Assembly: GCF_000935025.1 (NCBI RefSeq)
Contig: NZ_CP010836.1
Coordinates: 3,348,001 to 3,412,000 of the forward strand
Source: Sphingomonas hengshuiensis
Lineage (GTDB): Bacteria > Pseudomonadota > Alphaproteobacteria > Sphingomonadales > Sphingomonadaceae
Direction: 5' to 3'
Length of the DNA: 64,000 nt
Positions 56,995-64,000 of this stretch are shown here, piece after piece (within the stretch, counting starts at the first letter, position 1; the number at the start of each line of letters is the position of its first letter). Made by a program: the position numbers and the translations under genes. Under the pieces are notes generated by a model, which was not told the origin of the DNA, searched no databases, and was given only the letters and a program-made list of their open reading frames with translations.

Positions 56995-57543
56995 TTAGTT
57001 CGGCCGCATCGGGTACATGCCCTCGGCCGCAATGATGTAGGTTAGCGCGAGGTACGGCATCACGTTCGCATGGGCCTGCGAATTCCCGTGAACAGGGGAC
57101 ACGATATTCGCGGGGAACGCTTGCGTGACCCCCGTACCCGGCGTCGCATAGGCATAGATCGCTCCGCTGGCAGGTGCTGCGGGTGTCGCAAGGGCGGCCC
57201 CGGGGCTGACGACATTGGTCGAACCTTCAGTTCCGCTCACCGAAAAGCTGTGCATATGCACCGGCATCGTGGCGTCCACGATCTGGACCATGCTGGCGCC
57301 GCCTGCCTGGCCCAGAGCGCGCGGAGTCAGGCCGGCGCCTTGTCCCTGGCCGATCGGGAGCCGCCCCCTCAGATCGGGCAGCTTGAAGGTGGTGACCCCG
57401 TCCCCCCCATAGGTCGTCCCGATCAGCGAGAATAAAGCCTGATATTGGTTCACGGCTAGCGACTGGCCTGCGCACAATAGCCATCCCTCGGGCGCATAGC
57501 CACCGCCGAACAAGCGGATTTCCCCGACCATTGAGTCAACCAC
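56995..57543 (-). CDS. Phage tail-collar domain protein (paralog 2)
   Basis: A 182-residue protein with the same plan: MVDSMVGEIRLFGGGYAPEGWLLCAGQSLAVNQYQALFSLIG, then GTTYGGDGVTTFKLPDLRGRLPIGQG, TMPVHMHSFSVSG, and HANVMPYLALTYIIAAEGMYPMRPN. It is the middle of three in tandem. The collar core (E-I-x-x-F/W, C-x-G-Q/S, F-K-x-P-x-L-x-G-R) is conserved across all three, while the Ala/Thr-rich middle parts differ. It lies 52 bp downstream of paralog 3. Three related but distinct subunits suggest a hetero-oligomer. Confidence 0.85.
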   Translation of the reverse strand: MVDSMVGEIRLFGGGYAPEGWLLCAGQSLAVNQYQALFSLIGTTYGGDGVTTFKLPDLRGRLPIGQGQGAGLTPRALGQAGGASMVQIVDATMPVHMHSFSVSGTEGSTNVVSPGAALATPAAPASGAIYAYATPGTGVTQAFPANIVSPVHGNSQAHANVMPYLALTYIIAAEGMYPMRPN

Positions 57544-57595
57544 GAATCCTTATCCTTTCCAGTTCGATACGGCTAAGCGGGCGTCACCGATGCGC

Positions 57596-58171
57596 TCAGG
57601 GGCGCATCGGGTAGTTTCCGACCGTGCAGATGCAGAAGTTCGTCACGAGGAACGGCTGCATGTTCTGGTGCGGCTGCCCGCCGCCATAGGGCGTGACCGC
57701 AGGGGGCGTCCCTGCTGACAGCAGCTGCGGAGACGGGATCGCTGCGTTGCCGTTGGGAAGATAGACGTTGAACGCCTGGGTCGTCGTCGACAGCGACGGG
57801 ACGACAGTGGCGAAATAGCCGGTCCCTGCCACAAAGGCCTGCGTCCCGTTGGTCACATAGGCCTTCACGCTATGCGTATGCCCCGGCACGTTCGCTGCCT
57901 GCAGCGTGACGGTTTCGGCACCGACCATCGCCCCTTGCGCGTAATTCGTGTTGGGGTCCTCGGGGCTTACGCCGGTGCCGATGGGGGCGCGCCCGCGCAA
58001 ATCCGGCATCTTGAAGTTGACGCCTTGGCTTCCGCCAAACGTGTTTCCCAGCAGCGAATAAAGTGCGGCATTCTGCGCCACCGGCAATGTACTGCCATCG
58101 CACAACACCCATCCGTTAGGCGCCCAGTTAAAGGCCCACATCTTGATTTCGCCGATAAATGGGTCGGACAC
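57596..58171 (-). CDS. Phage tail-collar domain protein (paralog 3)
   Basis: A 191-residue protein. The GTG start at 58171 (VSDPFIGEIKMWAFNWAPNGW) is chosen because of a strong ggagggg site 6 bp upstream; the longer open frame is not protein-like. Collar features are CDGSTLPVAQNAALYSLLG, NTFGGSQGVNFKMPDLRGRAPIGTG, NVPGHTHSVKAYVT and HQNMQPFLVTNFCICTVGNYPMRP. It is the first gene of the collar operon. The promoter lies in the 423-bp gap shared with the PqqD/asparagine-synthetase/ABC operon, which suggests joint regulation. Confidence 0.83.
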   Translation of the reverse strand: MSDPFIGEIKMWAFNWAPNGWVLCDGSTLPVAQNAALYSLLGNTFGGSQGVNFKMPDLRGRAPIGTGVSPEDPNTNYAQGAMVGAETVTLQAANVPGHTHSVKAYVTNGTQAFVAGTGYFATVVPSLSTTTQAFNVYLPNGNAAIPSPQLLSAGTPPAVTPYGGGQPHQNMQPFLVTNFCICTVGNYPMRP

Positions 58172-58594
58172 CGCTATCCCCTCCGATGTGCCGCGGCTAT
58201 TTTGCGCAGCGGCGATTTTCTGCGTCGTCACGGTCGCGGCGCTGAACCGCTTCGTCAATTGCGCAGGATATAGCTTGCGCGAAATGTGGCAAGTACCCAA
58301 TGCCACTAAATCCGACCCAATTGTTCGGACGGCTGCATCATCTATGGTGGCGGAAAATAATTTCAGCGCTTTATCGAACTTTGCTATACGCATCCTGCGG
58401 CATATGGCAGTCGGATCACCGGCTGTGGCGAGGTTGTTTTGGACATATTGTCTCCGACGCGGCGCTGCGGCGTGGGACCGATCCCGAGTAGCGGATATAC
58501 GCCACCGAAACGGCGCGATCGTTGTGCAATCGCCAATGCGTGGCGCGGGCAAAGGGCAAAGCGGACCCTGCACAAAGCGGGGCGGGAGAGGATT
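58172..58594. other. 423-bp divergent intergenic region
   Basis: This gap separates the collar operon from the PqqD operon. It is less GC-rich than its surroundings around 58260-58420. Short open frames exist (for example 58284 and 58300 on the plus strand), but none has a ribosome site or the Thr at penultimate leader position plus Gly start expected of a lasso precursor. It probably holds promoters for both operons; no clear operator was identified. Confidence 0.5.
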
Positions 58595-58861
58595 ATGGAG
58601 CAGTTGTTTCGCCGATCGGGCGACATCTTCGCGGCGCCGCTGGACGAAAGCGTGCTGCTGCTCAACGCCGAAACCGGGCGCTATCACGGGCTGAACGGCG
58701 TGGCCGCGCGGATTTGGGAGATGCTCGAGCAGCCGGTGGGTGAGGCCGAGCTGGTCTCCGGGCTGGTCGCGGAGTTCGACGTGACGCCGGAAGAATGCCG
58801 CCGCGAGGTCTCGGCGTTCCTGACCCACCTGCGCGACCGCGGCCTCTTAAGCGCCGAATGA
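58595..58861 (+). CDS. PqqD family peptide-binding protein (RiPP recognition element type)
   Basis: An 88-residue protein. The start MEQLFRRSGDIFAAPLDESV follows gggagagg. The PqqD fold is shown by LLLNAETGRYHGLNGVAARIWEMLEQPVGEAELVSGLVAEFDVTPEECRREVSAFLTHLRDRGLL, the usual winged-helix pattern (L-x-L-N-x-x-x-G-x-Y-x-L-N). In lasso-peptide and other RiPP systems such proteins bind the leader peptide (B1 protein) and bring it to the peptidase and ligase. It is the first gene of the operon and is followed by the asparagine-synthetase-like gene after 4 bp. Confidence 0.87.
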   Translation: MEQLFRRSGDIFAAPLDESVLLLNAETGRYHGLNGVAARIWEMLEQPVGEAELVSGLVAEFDVTPEECRREVSAFLTHLRDRGLLSAE

Positions 58862-58865
58862 CCGC

Positions 58866-60755
58866 GTGCGGCTGATCTGCGGCATCCTGCGGCTCGACGG
58901 GGGCGTGGCCTCCGACGCGACGCTCGACAGGATGGCGGCGGCGATGACTGCGCCGGGGCTGACGCCGTCGGTCACACGCCGGAGCGAGGGCGCGCTGGGG
59001 ATGGCGGTGCTCGATTTCACCGGACGCGGCGAAGGGCTGTCCGAACGCGAAGGCTGGATCGCGGCCACCGACCTGCGGCTCGACCGCGGCGGAGGCGCGC
59101 CGGACGCGTGGCTCGTCGACGCGGTGCAGCGCCACGGACCCGACTTCCCCGATCGCATCGACGGCGATTTCGCCGTCGCGCTGTGGCAGCGTGAGGCCGC
59201 GACGCTGTGGCTGGGCCGCGACTTTATCGGGGCGCGGCCGCTGGCATGGACGATGCGGCCGGGCCGATGGTTCGCCTTTGCCAGCCTGCCCAAGGGGCTC
59301 CATGGCGCGGGGCTGGCCTCCGCGGAGATCGATCCGGTCGCGCTGGGGGTGAAGCTGCGCCAGTCCTTTTTCCGCGGCGCCGACAGCGGTTTTGCCGACA
59401 TCGCCTATCTGCCCGCGGGGCACAGCCTGTGTGTCGGCGCCGATGCCGCCACCGCCCCCCGCCCGCACCGCGCCTATCGCCCGGATCCCCGCCACGTCGG
59501 AAGCTGGCGGGGAAGCCCCGCACAGGCGGCGGACACACTAAGGACGCTGGTCACCGACGCAGTGGCGGCCCGCATGCCGCCCGAGGGTCCGGTCGCGTGC
59601 CATCTCAGCGGCGGACTGGACAGTTCGGCGATCACCGTGCTCGCTGCCCGCGAAGCGCGGCGGCGCGGCGGGCGCGTGCTCGCGCTCAGCATGACTACCG
59701 CGCAGGCAATCGGCCCCGCCGACCGCGACGAGCGCCCGATGATCGCCGCGGTGCTCGCGCAGGAACCCGATATCGATCACGCGCTGGAACATGACGGCGT
59801 CCGCATGCCCGGCCAGCGCGAGGACCCCGACTGGCCCGGCAGCGTGGTCGACGGGTTCGACGACCGCATCATGGACCGCGCCGCCGCGACAGGCGCGGAC
59901 CGCGTGCTGAGCGGAGTCGGCGGCGACGAAGGCGCGACGTATAACGGCGCGGGCCTCTATGCCCGATTGTTGCGGCAGGGCGCGCTGCGCACGCTGGCGC
60001 GCGAAATCCCCGCGCGGGCGCGGCATGACGGAGTGCCGGTGGCGCGGGCGATCGTCGACCGGCTGATCGTCCCGCTCCTGCCCGGTCGTGCCCGGAGGCT
60101 GATCCGCCGGCGGCCCTCGGCGATGGACGACACCCACGGCACGCTGCGCTATCTCCACCCTGGCCTCCGCGCCCGCGTGCGTGCGCGCAGCATGGCGCCG
60201 ATCCTCCAGACCAACACCGCCGCCGAGCGAGTGGCGGCGTTCGCCGACCACCATATCCCATCGCGGTGCACCTATTATGCGATCCTCGCCGCGCGCCACG
60301 GGATTGCAGTCAGCTATCCGCTGCTCGACCGCCGAATCGTCGATTTCATGCTGTCGCTGCCCCCCTCGCTGTTCGTGGCGGACGGTGTTGCGCGACAGCC
60401 GTTCCGCACCGCGATGCAGGGCATCCTTCCGGACACGGTGCGGCTCGCGCGCCACAAGGTCGGGCTGTTCGACCAGCGTTTCGAGGACTATGCCGCGCGC
60501 AAGCCTGCGCTCCTCGGGGCTCTCGCCGCGCTTCGCACCGAGTCTTCGGACGCCGCCGCGCTGTTCGATCTCGATGCGATCGCCGCCGGGCTCGACCAGC
60601 TTCCGGAGCCCGGTAGCGCACCGGACGGGGCGGGAAGCCGCCACCGCACGATCGCCCCCTGGGAGCCGATGATAGCCATCGAATGCCTGATCGCCGCCAG
60701 CCGCCTCGCCAGTGCTGAAACCGCCGCGGCTGAAACCGGCGGGGAGGCCGGCTGA
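58866..60755 (+). CDS. Asparagine-synthetase-like protein (lasso macrolactam synthetase type)
   Basis: A 629-residue protein with GTG start at 58866. The N-terminal Ntn-like glutaminase domain (VRLICGILRLDGGVAS and RIDGDFAVALWQREAATLWLGRDFIGARPL) has its Cys at residue 5, not at the mature N-terminus, so glutaminase activity is doubtful. The synthetase domain has the PPi loop SGGLDSS at 248-254 and GVGGDEGATYNG. It ends in the usual C-terminal helix bundle. Together with PqqD and an ABC exporter it matches the lasso-peptide C protein that forms the macrolactam ring by adenylating an Asp or Glu side chain. An ordinary amidotransferase role is the alternative. Confidence 0.85.
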   Translation: MRLICGILRLDGGVASDATLDRMAAAMTAPGLTPSVTRRSEGALGMAVLDFTGRGEGLSEREGWIAATDLRLDRGGGAPDAWLVDAVQRHGPDFPDRIDGDFAVALWQREAATLWLGRDFIGARPLAWTMRPGRWFAFASLPKGLHGAGLASAEIDPVALGVKLRQSFFRGADSGFADIAYLPAGHSLCVGADAATAPRPHRAYRPDPRHVGSWRGSPAQAADTLRTLVTDAVAARMPPEGPVACHLSGGLDSSAITVLAAREARRRGGRVLALSMTTAQAIGPADRDERPMIAAVLAQEPDIDHALEHDGVRMPGQREDPDWPGSVVDGFDDRIMDRAAATGADRVLSGVGGDEGATYNGAGLYARLLRQGALRTLAREIPARARHDGVPVARAIVDRLIVPLLPGRARRLIRRRPSAMDDTHGTLRYLHPGLRARVRARSMAPILQTNTAAERVAAFADHHIPSRCTYYAILAARHGIAVSYPLLDRRIVDFMLSLPPSLFVADGVARQPFRTAMQGILPDTVRLARHKVGLFDQRFEDYAARKPALLGALAALRTESSDAAALFDLDAIAAGLDQLPEPGSAPDGAGSRHRTIAPWEPMIAIECLIAASRLASAETAAAETGGEAG

Positions 60756-60804
60756 CATCCTGCGTCATAATCACCCTCGCGCCTTCGCCTCGGACAGCGC
60801 GCCG

Positions 60805-62508
60805 ATGCCCGAAGCCCCGCCGTCGCCGATCGCCGCGACCGCCCGGCGCTTCCTTGCGCTGATGCGTGCGGCGGCGGGCGGGCGGGGCCTCGCGATTGCG
60901 GCGGGGCTGACGCTCGCGGGGTCGCTGGCCGAGGGCGTCGGGCTGTTGCTGCTGGTGCCGGTGCTGCACCTGACCGGCATCGGCGGCGAGGCGGCGCCCG
61001 ATCCGCGCGCGCTGGTGATCGGACTGGGGCTCTATGTGCTGCTCGTCGCCGCCGGTGCCGGGGTAGTGGCGGCGCGCACCCTCCATGTCGCGATGGAGCG
61101 TATCCGGTTCGTCGACCGGTTGCGCGGCGACCTCCACCACGCCTTGCTCCACGTCGCCTGGCCCCAGTTCCAGCGGCTGCGCGGCACCGACCTGATGCAC
61201 GCCATTCTGGGCGAGACCGGGCGGCTGGGCATGTGCCACACCCATTTTATGACGCTGTTGTCGACGGCAGCGACGGTGCCGCTGCTGCTCGCGCTGGTGC
61301 TGTTCCTGTCGCCGACACTGACGCTTGTCACGCTGGGCATCGCGGCGGTCGCGCTGCTGCTGATCCGGCGCATCGGGCGCAGCGGTTTCGGAGTCGGGGT
61401 GCAGATCGGCCACGCGTCGATGGCGATGACCGCGGACCTGAGCGACGACCTGGCCGGGCTGCGCACCGTCAAGAGCCTGGGCGCAGAGGCCGCGCGCGAG
61501 GCGCGGCTTATCGGGCGGATCGACACGCTGCGCCGGCTCCAGCGCGTGCAGATTCGCACCCAGGCGATCGAGCAGGCGGCGCTGATGCTCGCGGCGGCGC
61601 TGGTGGCGTGCGCGGCGATATTGGCGGCGACGCTGTGGCTTCGCCTGCCGCTGCCACGCGCGCTCGTGCTGATCATGGCATTTGCGCGGCTGACCCAGCG
61701 CGCGCTGGGCGGGTTGCGCGTGTGGCGCCAGCTGGAGGCGAACCTTCCCGCGATCCATTTATACGATGGCCTGCTGACCCGGCTACAGGCCGGGGTCGAA
61801 CCCCCATCCGCTGGAGCGCACGCGCTGCCGCAGTTTGCATCGTCGCTGGTGTTCGACAAGGTTACGCTGCGCACTCCGGACGGGCGGGCGGCGCTGGACG
61901 AGGTGAGCTTTGCCGTGCCCTATGGCGCGGTGATCGCGGTGACGGGGCCGTCGGGTGCCGGCAAATCGACGCTCGCCGATCTCGCGGCGGGGCTGATGCC
62001 GCCGACCGGGGGTACGCTATCGGTCGATGGAGCGGTGCTGACTCCGGAGCGGTTGCCGGACTGGCGGCGGCAGGTGGCGATCGTGCCGCAGGACCCGTTC
62101 CTGTTCCACGACACCGTGCGCGCCAATTTGAAGATCGCGGCGCCCGATGCCGATGAGGCGCAATTGTGGGAGGCGCTGGAGGCTGCTGCCATTGCCGGAT
62201 TCGTCCGCAGCCTGCCCGGCGGGCTCGACTCGGCGGTGGGGGACCGGGGCACCGCGATGTCTGGCGGAGAGCGCCAGCGGCTGGCGATCGCCCGCGCGCT
62301 GTTACGCCGCCCGCGCCTGCTCATCCTCGACGAAGCGACGTCGGCGCTCGACTCGGGTTCGGAGACATTGGTACTGCGCGCGCTGGAGCATCTGCGGGGT
62401 CGATGCACGGTGCTGGCGATCACGCACCGGGAACAGACGCGGCGCGCCGCGGACATCGTGCTGGAACTGGAAGACGGCAGGATCAGGGCCTTACGCCCCA
62501 TCAACTAA
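60805..62508 (+). CDS. ABC exporter, fused membrane and ATPase domains (lasso D type)
   Basis: A 567-residue half-transporter. A GTG at 60712 inside the asparagine-synthetase gene would add 31 low-complexity residues; the ATG at 60805 gives the usual length. About six membrane segments fill the N-terminal 310 residues (GLAIAAGLTLAGSLAEGVGLLLLVPVLHL is the first). The ATPase domain has Walker A GPSGAGKST, Q-loop IVPQDPFLFHD, signature MSGGERQRL and Walker B LLILDEAT, with the H-loop in AITHREQ. It would export a peptide product. No peptidase C39 domain is present at the N-terminus. It is the third gene of the PqqD operon. Confidence 0.88.
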   Translation: MPEAPPSPIAATARRFLALMRAAAGGRGLAIAAGLTLAGSLAEGVGLLLLVPVLHLTGIGGEAAPDPRALVIGLGLYVLLVAAGAGVVAARTLHVAMERIRFVDRLRGDLHHALLHVAWPQFQRLRGTDLMHAILGETGRLGMCHTHFMTLLSTAATVPLLLALVLFLSPTLTLVTLGIAAVALLLIRRIGRSGFGVGVQIGHASMAMTADLSDDLAGLRTVKSLGAEAAREARLIGRIDTLRRLQRVQIRTQAIEQAALMLAAALVACAAILAATLWLRLPLPRALVLIMAFARLTQRALGGLRVWRQLEANLPAIHLYDGLLTRLQAGVEPPSAGAHALPQFASSLVFDKVTLRTPDGRAALDEVSFAVPYGAVIAVTGPSGAGKSTLADLAAGLMPPTGGTLSVDGAVLTPERLPDWRRQVAIVPQDPFLFHDTVRANLKIAAPDADEAQLWEALEAAAIAGFVRSLPGGLDSAVGDRGTAMSGGERQRLAIARALLRRPRLLILDEATSALDSGSETLVLRALEHLRGRCTVLAITHREQTRRAADIVLELEDGRIRALRPIN

Positions 62509-62538
62509 GCAAGCCCTGGCGTCCGGCGCGCTCGAAAG

Positions 62539-62808
62539 TTACGGGCTGGCGGGCGTCGAGCTACCGCCATCGGCGACGAGGACGACGATCCCGGCCAGCG
62601 CGGCAAGACCCGCCACGACGTACAGCCCGCCGCCCGCGTTCCAGAACTTACCGCGACCCCGCCTGGGCGCATCCTCGGGCTTCGGCTCTGCCTGCGTTCC
62701 CGACTGAGTCGCGCGCGCAGTTGCGGCAGGCGCCTTGGGCGCGGCCATGACGGGGGCCGCCATGACGATGGCGAGCGGAGCAAAAAGCACAGCATGGCGA
62801 AAACGCAC
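62539..62808 (-). CDS. Small exported or membrane-anchored protein, unrecognised
   Basis: An 89-residue protein. The GTG start at 62808 is supported by gagggga 6 bp upstream; a longer form from 62835 is possible. A signal peptide is visible (VRFRHAVLFAPLAIVMAAPVMAA), followed by an Ala/Pro/Lys-rich linker, the basic patch RRGRGKFWNAGGG and a C-terminal hydrophobic helix (LYVVAGLAALAGIVVLVADGG). I recognise no family. It converges with the ABC exporter gene (31 bp apart) and lies downstream of the O-antigen-ligase-type gene on the same strand, so it may belong to envelope polysaccharide functions. Confidence 0.7.
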   Translation of the reverse strand: MRFRHAVLFAPLAIVMAAPVMAAPKAPAATARATQSGTQAEPKPEDAPRRGRGKFWNAGGGLYVVAGLAALAGIVVLVADGGSSTPASP

Positions 62809-62893
62809 TTCGATTCCCCTCAAGGACCCGGACACAGACCTACACTATATCGCACGAACCAGCACAAATGACAAATGACGTGCGACGCTTTTT

Positions 62894-64000
62894 CTAGCTG
62901 TGCGGCGCATGCCGGGGCGGACGCGCGACTATCGCGCAACAAAGCGCGAAGAATCCCGACAATGCCGCGGTCCGCAGCGGATAATCCACAAGGCTATGCA
63001 ATAGTATTGCCCCGATCGCGACCGTCGCGCACCGGGGCATGATCTCGCCGCCGGATCGAAGCGCGACAATCCTGCGCACGCTCGCGCCGAACCACCACAG
63101 GAACAGGCCGAGCACGATCGCGCCCGCCACCCCGGTCTCGATCAACAGTTCGATAAGATCGTTATGGGCGTGATTGGTGAAGGTCGCGCCGACTCGATCG
63201 GCATCCTCATACCAGGGATAGAGCAGCGGAAAGCTGCCCAGCCCCGTGCCCACCGGAAAGCTGTCGCGCAGCATGCGCAGCCCGGTGGCGGCAAACTCGC
63301 GCCGGCTGATCCCCGGCACCGCGCCGCCGCCCGTCAGTTCGCTGCCCCCCAGCACCAGCGTCGCCGCTATCCCCAGCCCGGCGACCAGCGGCAGCGCAGC
63401 GAACAGGAGCGGGCGGCGCCAGCGCGGCCACAGGATCGCGGACAGCACCGCGATCTCGATCGGCAGCAGCACGATGCACGCCAGCGAGCGATTGATCAGC
63501 ACGCCGAGGATCAGCAACGCCGCGATGCCGGCGGCAACGAACCTGAGCGGCGCGAATCGCCCGTCGCGCCGGGCCCTCGCGTACAGTCCCGCGCCCAGCG
63601 CCAGCGCCATCAGCAGGAACATGCTCTGATGGTTGCTGTTCGCGAAGAACCCCGGGCCGAAGCCATAATTGGTGATCGTGTAGATATAACCGGCGCCCGT
63701 CAGCCACTGCACGGTCCCGAGGCAGGCGGAGAGCGCCGCGATCGCGACGACCACGCCTGCAATCGTGCGCGGGCGCGGCGCGAGCGGCCCGCGCATCGCG
63801 ATGAACAGCGCAAGCGCCGGGATCGCCCATGCCAGCGACGCGAGGCTGCGCAGCGGCGAGAGCGAGACCAGCAGCCAGGGCGGCGCCATGCCGATCAGCG
63901 CGAAGCCCTGCGCGACGTCTTCGCGACCGGGCAGTTGCGTCCAGACCGCCGGCGGCAGCGGCAGGAACTGCACCACCACCAGCGCCAGCATCCCGCGGAC
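62894..64000 (-). CDS. O-antigen ligase/polymerase family membrane protein, 5' end beyond the window
   Basis: At least 368 residues; the frame is open to the window edge, so the true start may lie outside. About ten membrane segments are visible. The Wzy_C/O-antigen-ligase signature loop is FTNHAHNDLIELLIETGVAGAIVLG, preceded by PVGTGLGSFPLLYPWYEDADRVG, which is typical of ligases that transfer undecaprenyl-linked polysaccharide. The C-terminal part ends with a charged tail (ARPPRHAPHS). It would act in the inner membrane in exopolysaccharide or O-antigen assembly. The ATP-grasp gene at 54194 could belong to the same envelope theme, but no glycosyltransferase is in the window. Confidence 0.82.
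   Translation of the reverse strand, partial: VRGMLALVVVQFLPLPPAVWTQLPGREDVAQGFALIGMAPPWLLVSLSPLRSLASLAWAIPALALFIAMRGPLAPRPRTIAGVVVAIAALSACLGTVQWLTGAGYIYTITNYGFGPGFFANSNHQSMFLLMALALGAGLYARARRDGRFAPLRFVAAGIAALLILGVLINRSLACIVLLPIEIAVLSAILWPRWRRPLLFAALPLVAGLGIAATLVLGGSELTGGGAVPGISRREFAATGLRMLRDSFPVGTGLGSFPLLYPWYEDADRVGATFTNHAHNDLIELLIETGVAGAIVLGLFLWWFGASVRRIVALRSGGEIMPRCATVAIGAILLHSLVDYPLRTAALSGFFALCCAIVARPPRHAPHS

Noticed and set aside
56423..58171. Prophage remnant based on tail-collar domains
   Set aside because: No capsid, terminase, portal, tape-measure, lysis or integrase gene is near, and three tandem short collar proteins of this type are common in non-phage bacterial loci.
58284..58491. 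Short plus-strand open frames as lasso precursor candidates
   Set aside because: They lack a ribosome binding site, a leader with penultimate Thr, and a core starting with Gly and carrying Asp or Glu at position 7-9.
58480..58500. Further copy of the 17-bp dyad upstream of the PqqD gene
   Set aside because: The right arm cggata is exact but the left arm (atcccg) matches at only three of six positions, so it was not counted.

Overview
The window is GC-rich (roughly two thirds G+C), densely packed and strongly biased to small-molecule catabolism. Two TonB-dependent receptors with plug sequences of the Sphingomonas type, Tat-like RR signal sequences on several periplasmic enzymes, a homogentisate branch and a 96-bp interspersed palindromic repeat all point to a free-living alphaproteobacterium of the Sphingomonas/Sphingobium/Novosphingobium kind. 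This placement is inferred from protein character, not from a marker gene. No rRNA, tRNA, transposase, integrase or CRISPR array was seen.

Region 1 (1-12 kb): a LeuC/LeuD pair (LeuC cut by the window edge) with a CoA-transferase III. Facing it is a three-gene operon: an arylmalonate-decarboxylase/maleate-isomerase-like protein, a PuuE-like polysaccharide-deacetylase-fold protein and an isochorismatase-fold amidase. Then come a DUF1330 protein, an IclR regulator (the only transcription factor gene in the window), a second isochorismatase-fold amidase, an alpha/beta-hydrolase-fold protein without a normal catalytic triad, an aldehyde dehydrogenase and a GPH-type transporter.

Region 2 (11-27 kb): a tight minus-strand operon hyuA-hyuB-leuC-leuD-isocitrate-lyase-like, which reads as ring opening, then aconitase-type isomerisation, then C-C cleavage. 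Beside it are a second triad-less alpha/beta-hydrolase, a methyltransferase / orphan 117-aa protein / FAD oxidase / FAD monooxygenase operon, another FAD monooxygenase and another aldehyde dehydrogenase.

Region 3 (27-54 kb): exported enzymes (esterases, DUF3089, flavin amine oxidase, cytochrome c, serine hydrolase), FAD oxidase plus two MDR oxidoreductases, three DUF1838 proteins, two TonB receptors, a GabD-like dehydrogenase, a zinc alcohol dehydrogenase, and maiA with hmgA. A 17-bp dyad (T-R-N-Y-C-G, 5 nt, C-G-R-A-Y-A, loosely) recurs in eleven intergenic regions from 9.5 to 52 kb and suggests one regulon covering regions 1-3. The substrate is not identifiable from sequence. The enzyme set fits a nitrogen-containing cyclic (imide, lactam or ureide) and/or aromatic compound taken up through the outer membrane receptors.

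Region 4 (54-64 kb): a sugar-transfer-type ATP-grasp protein, a DUF6916 protein, a GNAT acetyltransferase and three tail-collar-domain paralogs. Divergent from these is a PqqD-like / asparagine-synthetase-like / ABC exporter operon resembling a lasso-peptide cassette, but no leader peptidase or precursor is visible. A small membrane protein and the start-truncated O-antigen-ligase-type protein close the window.
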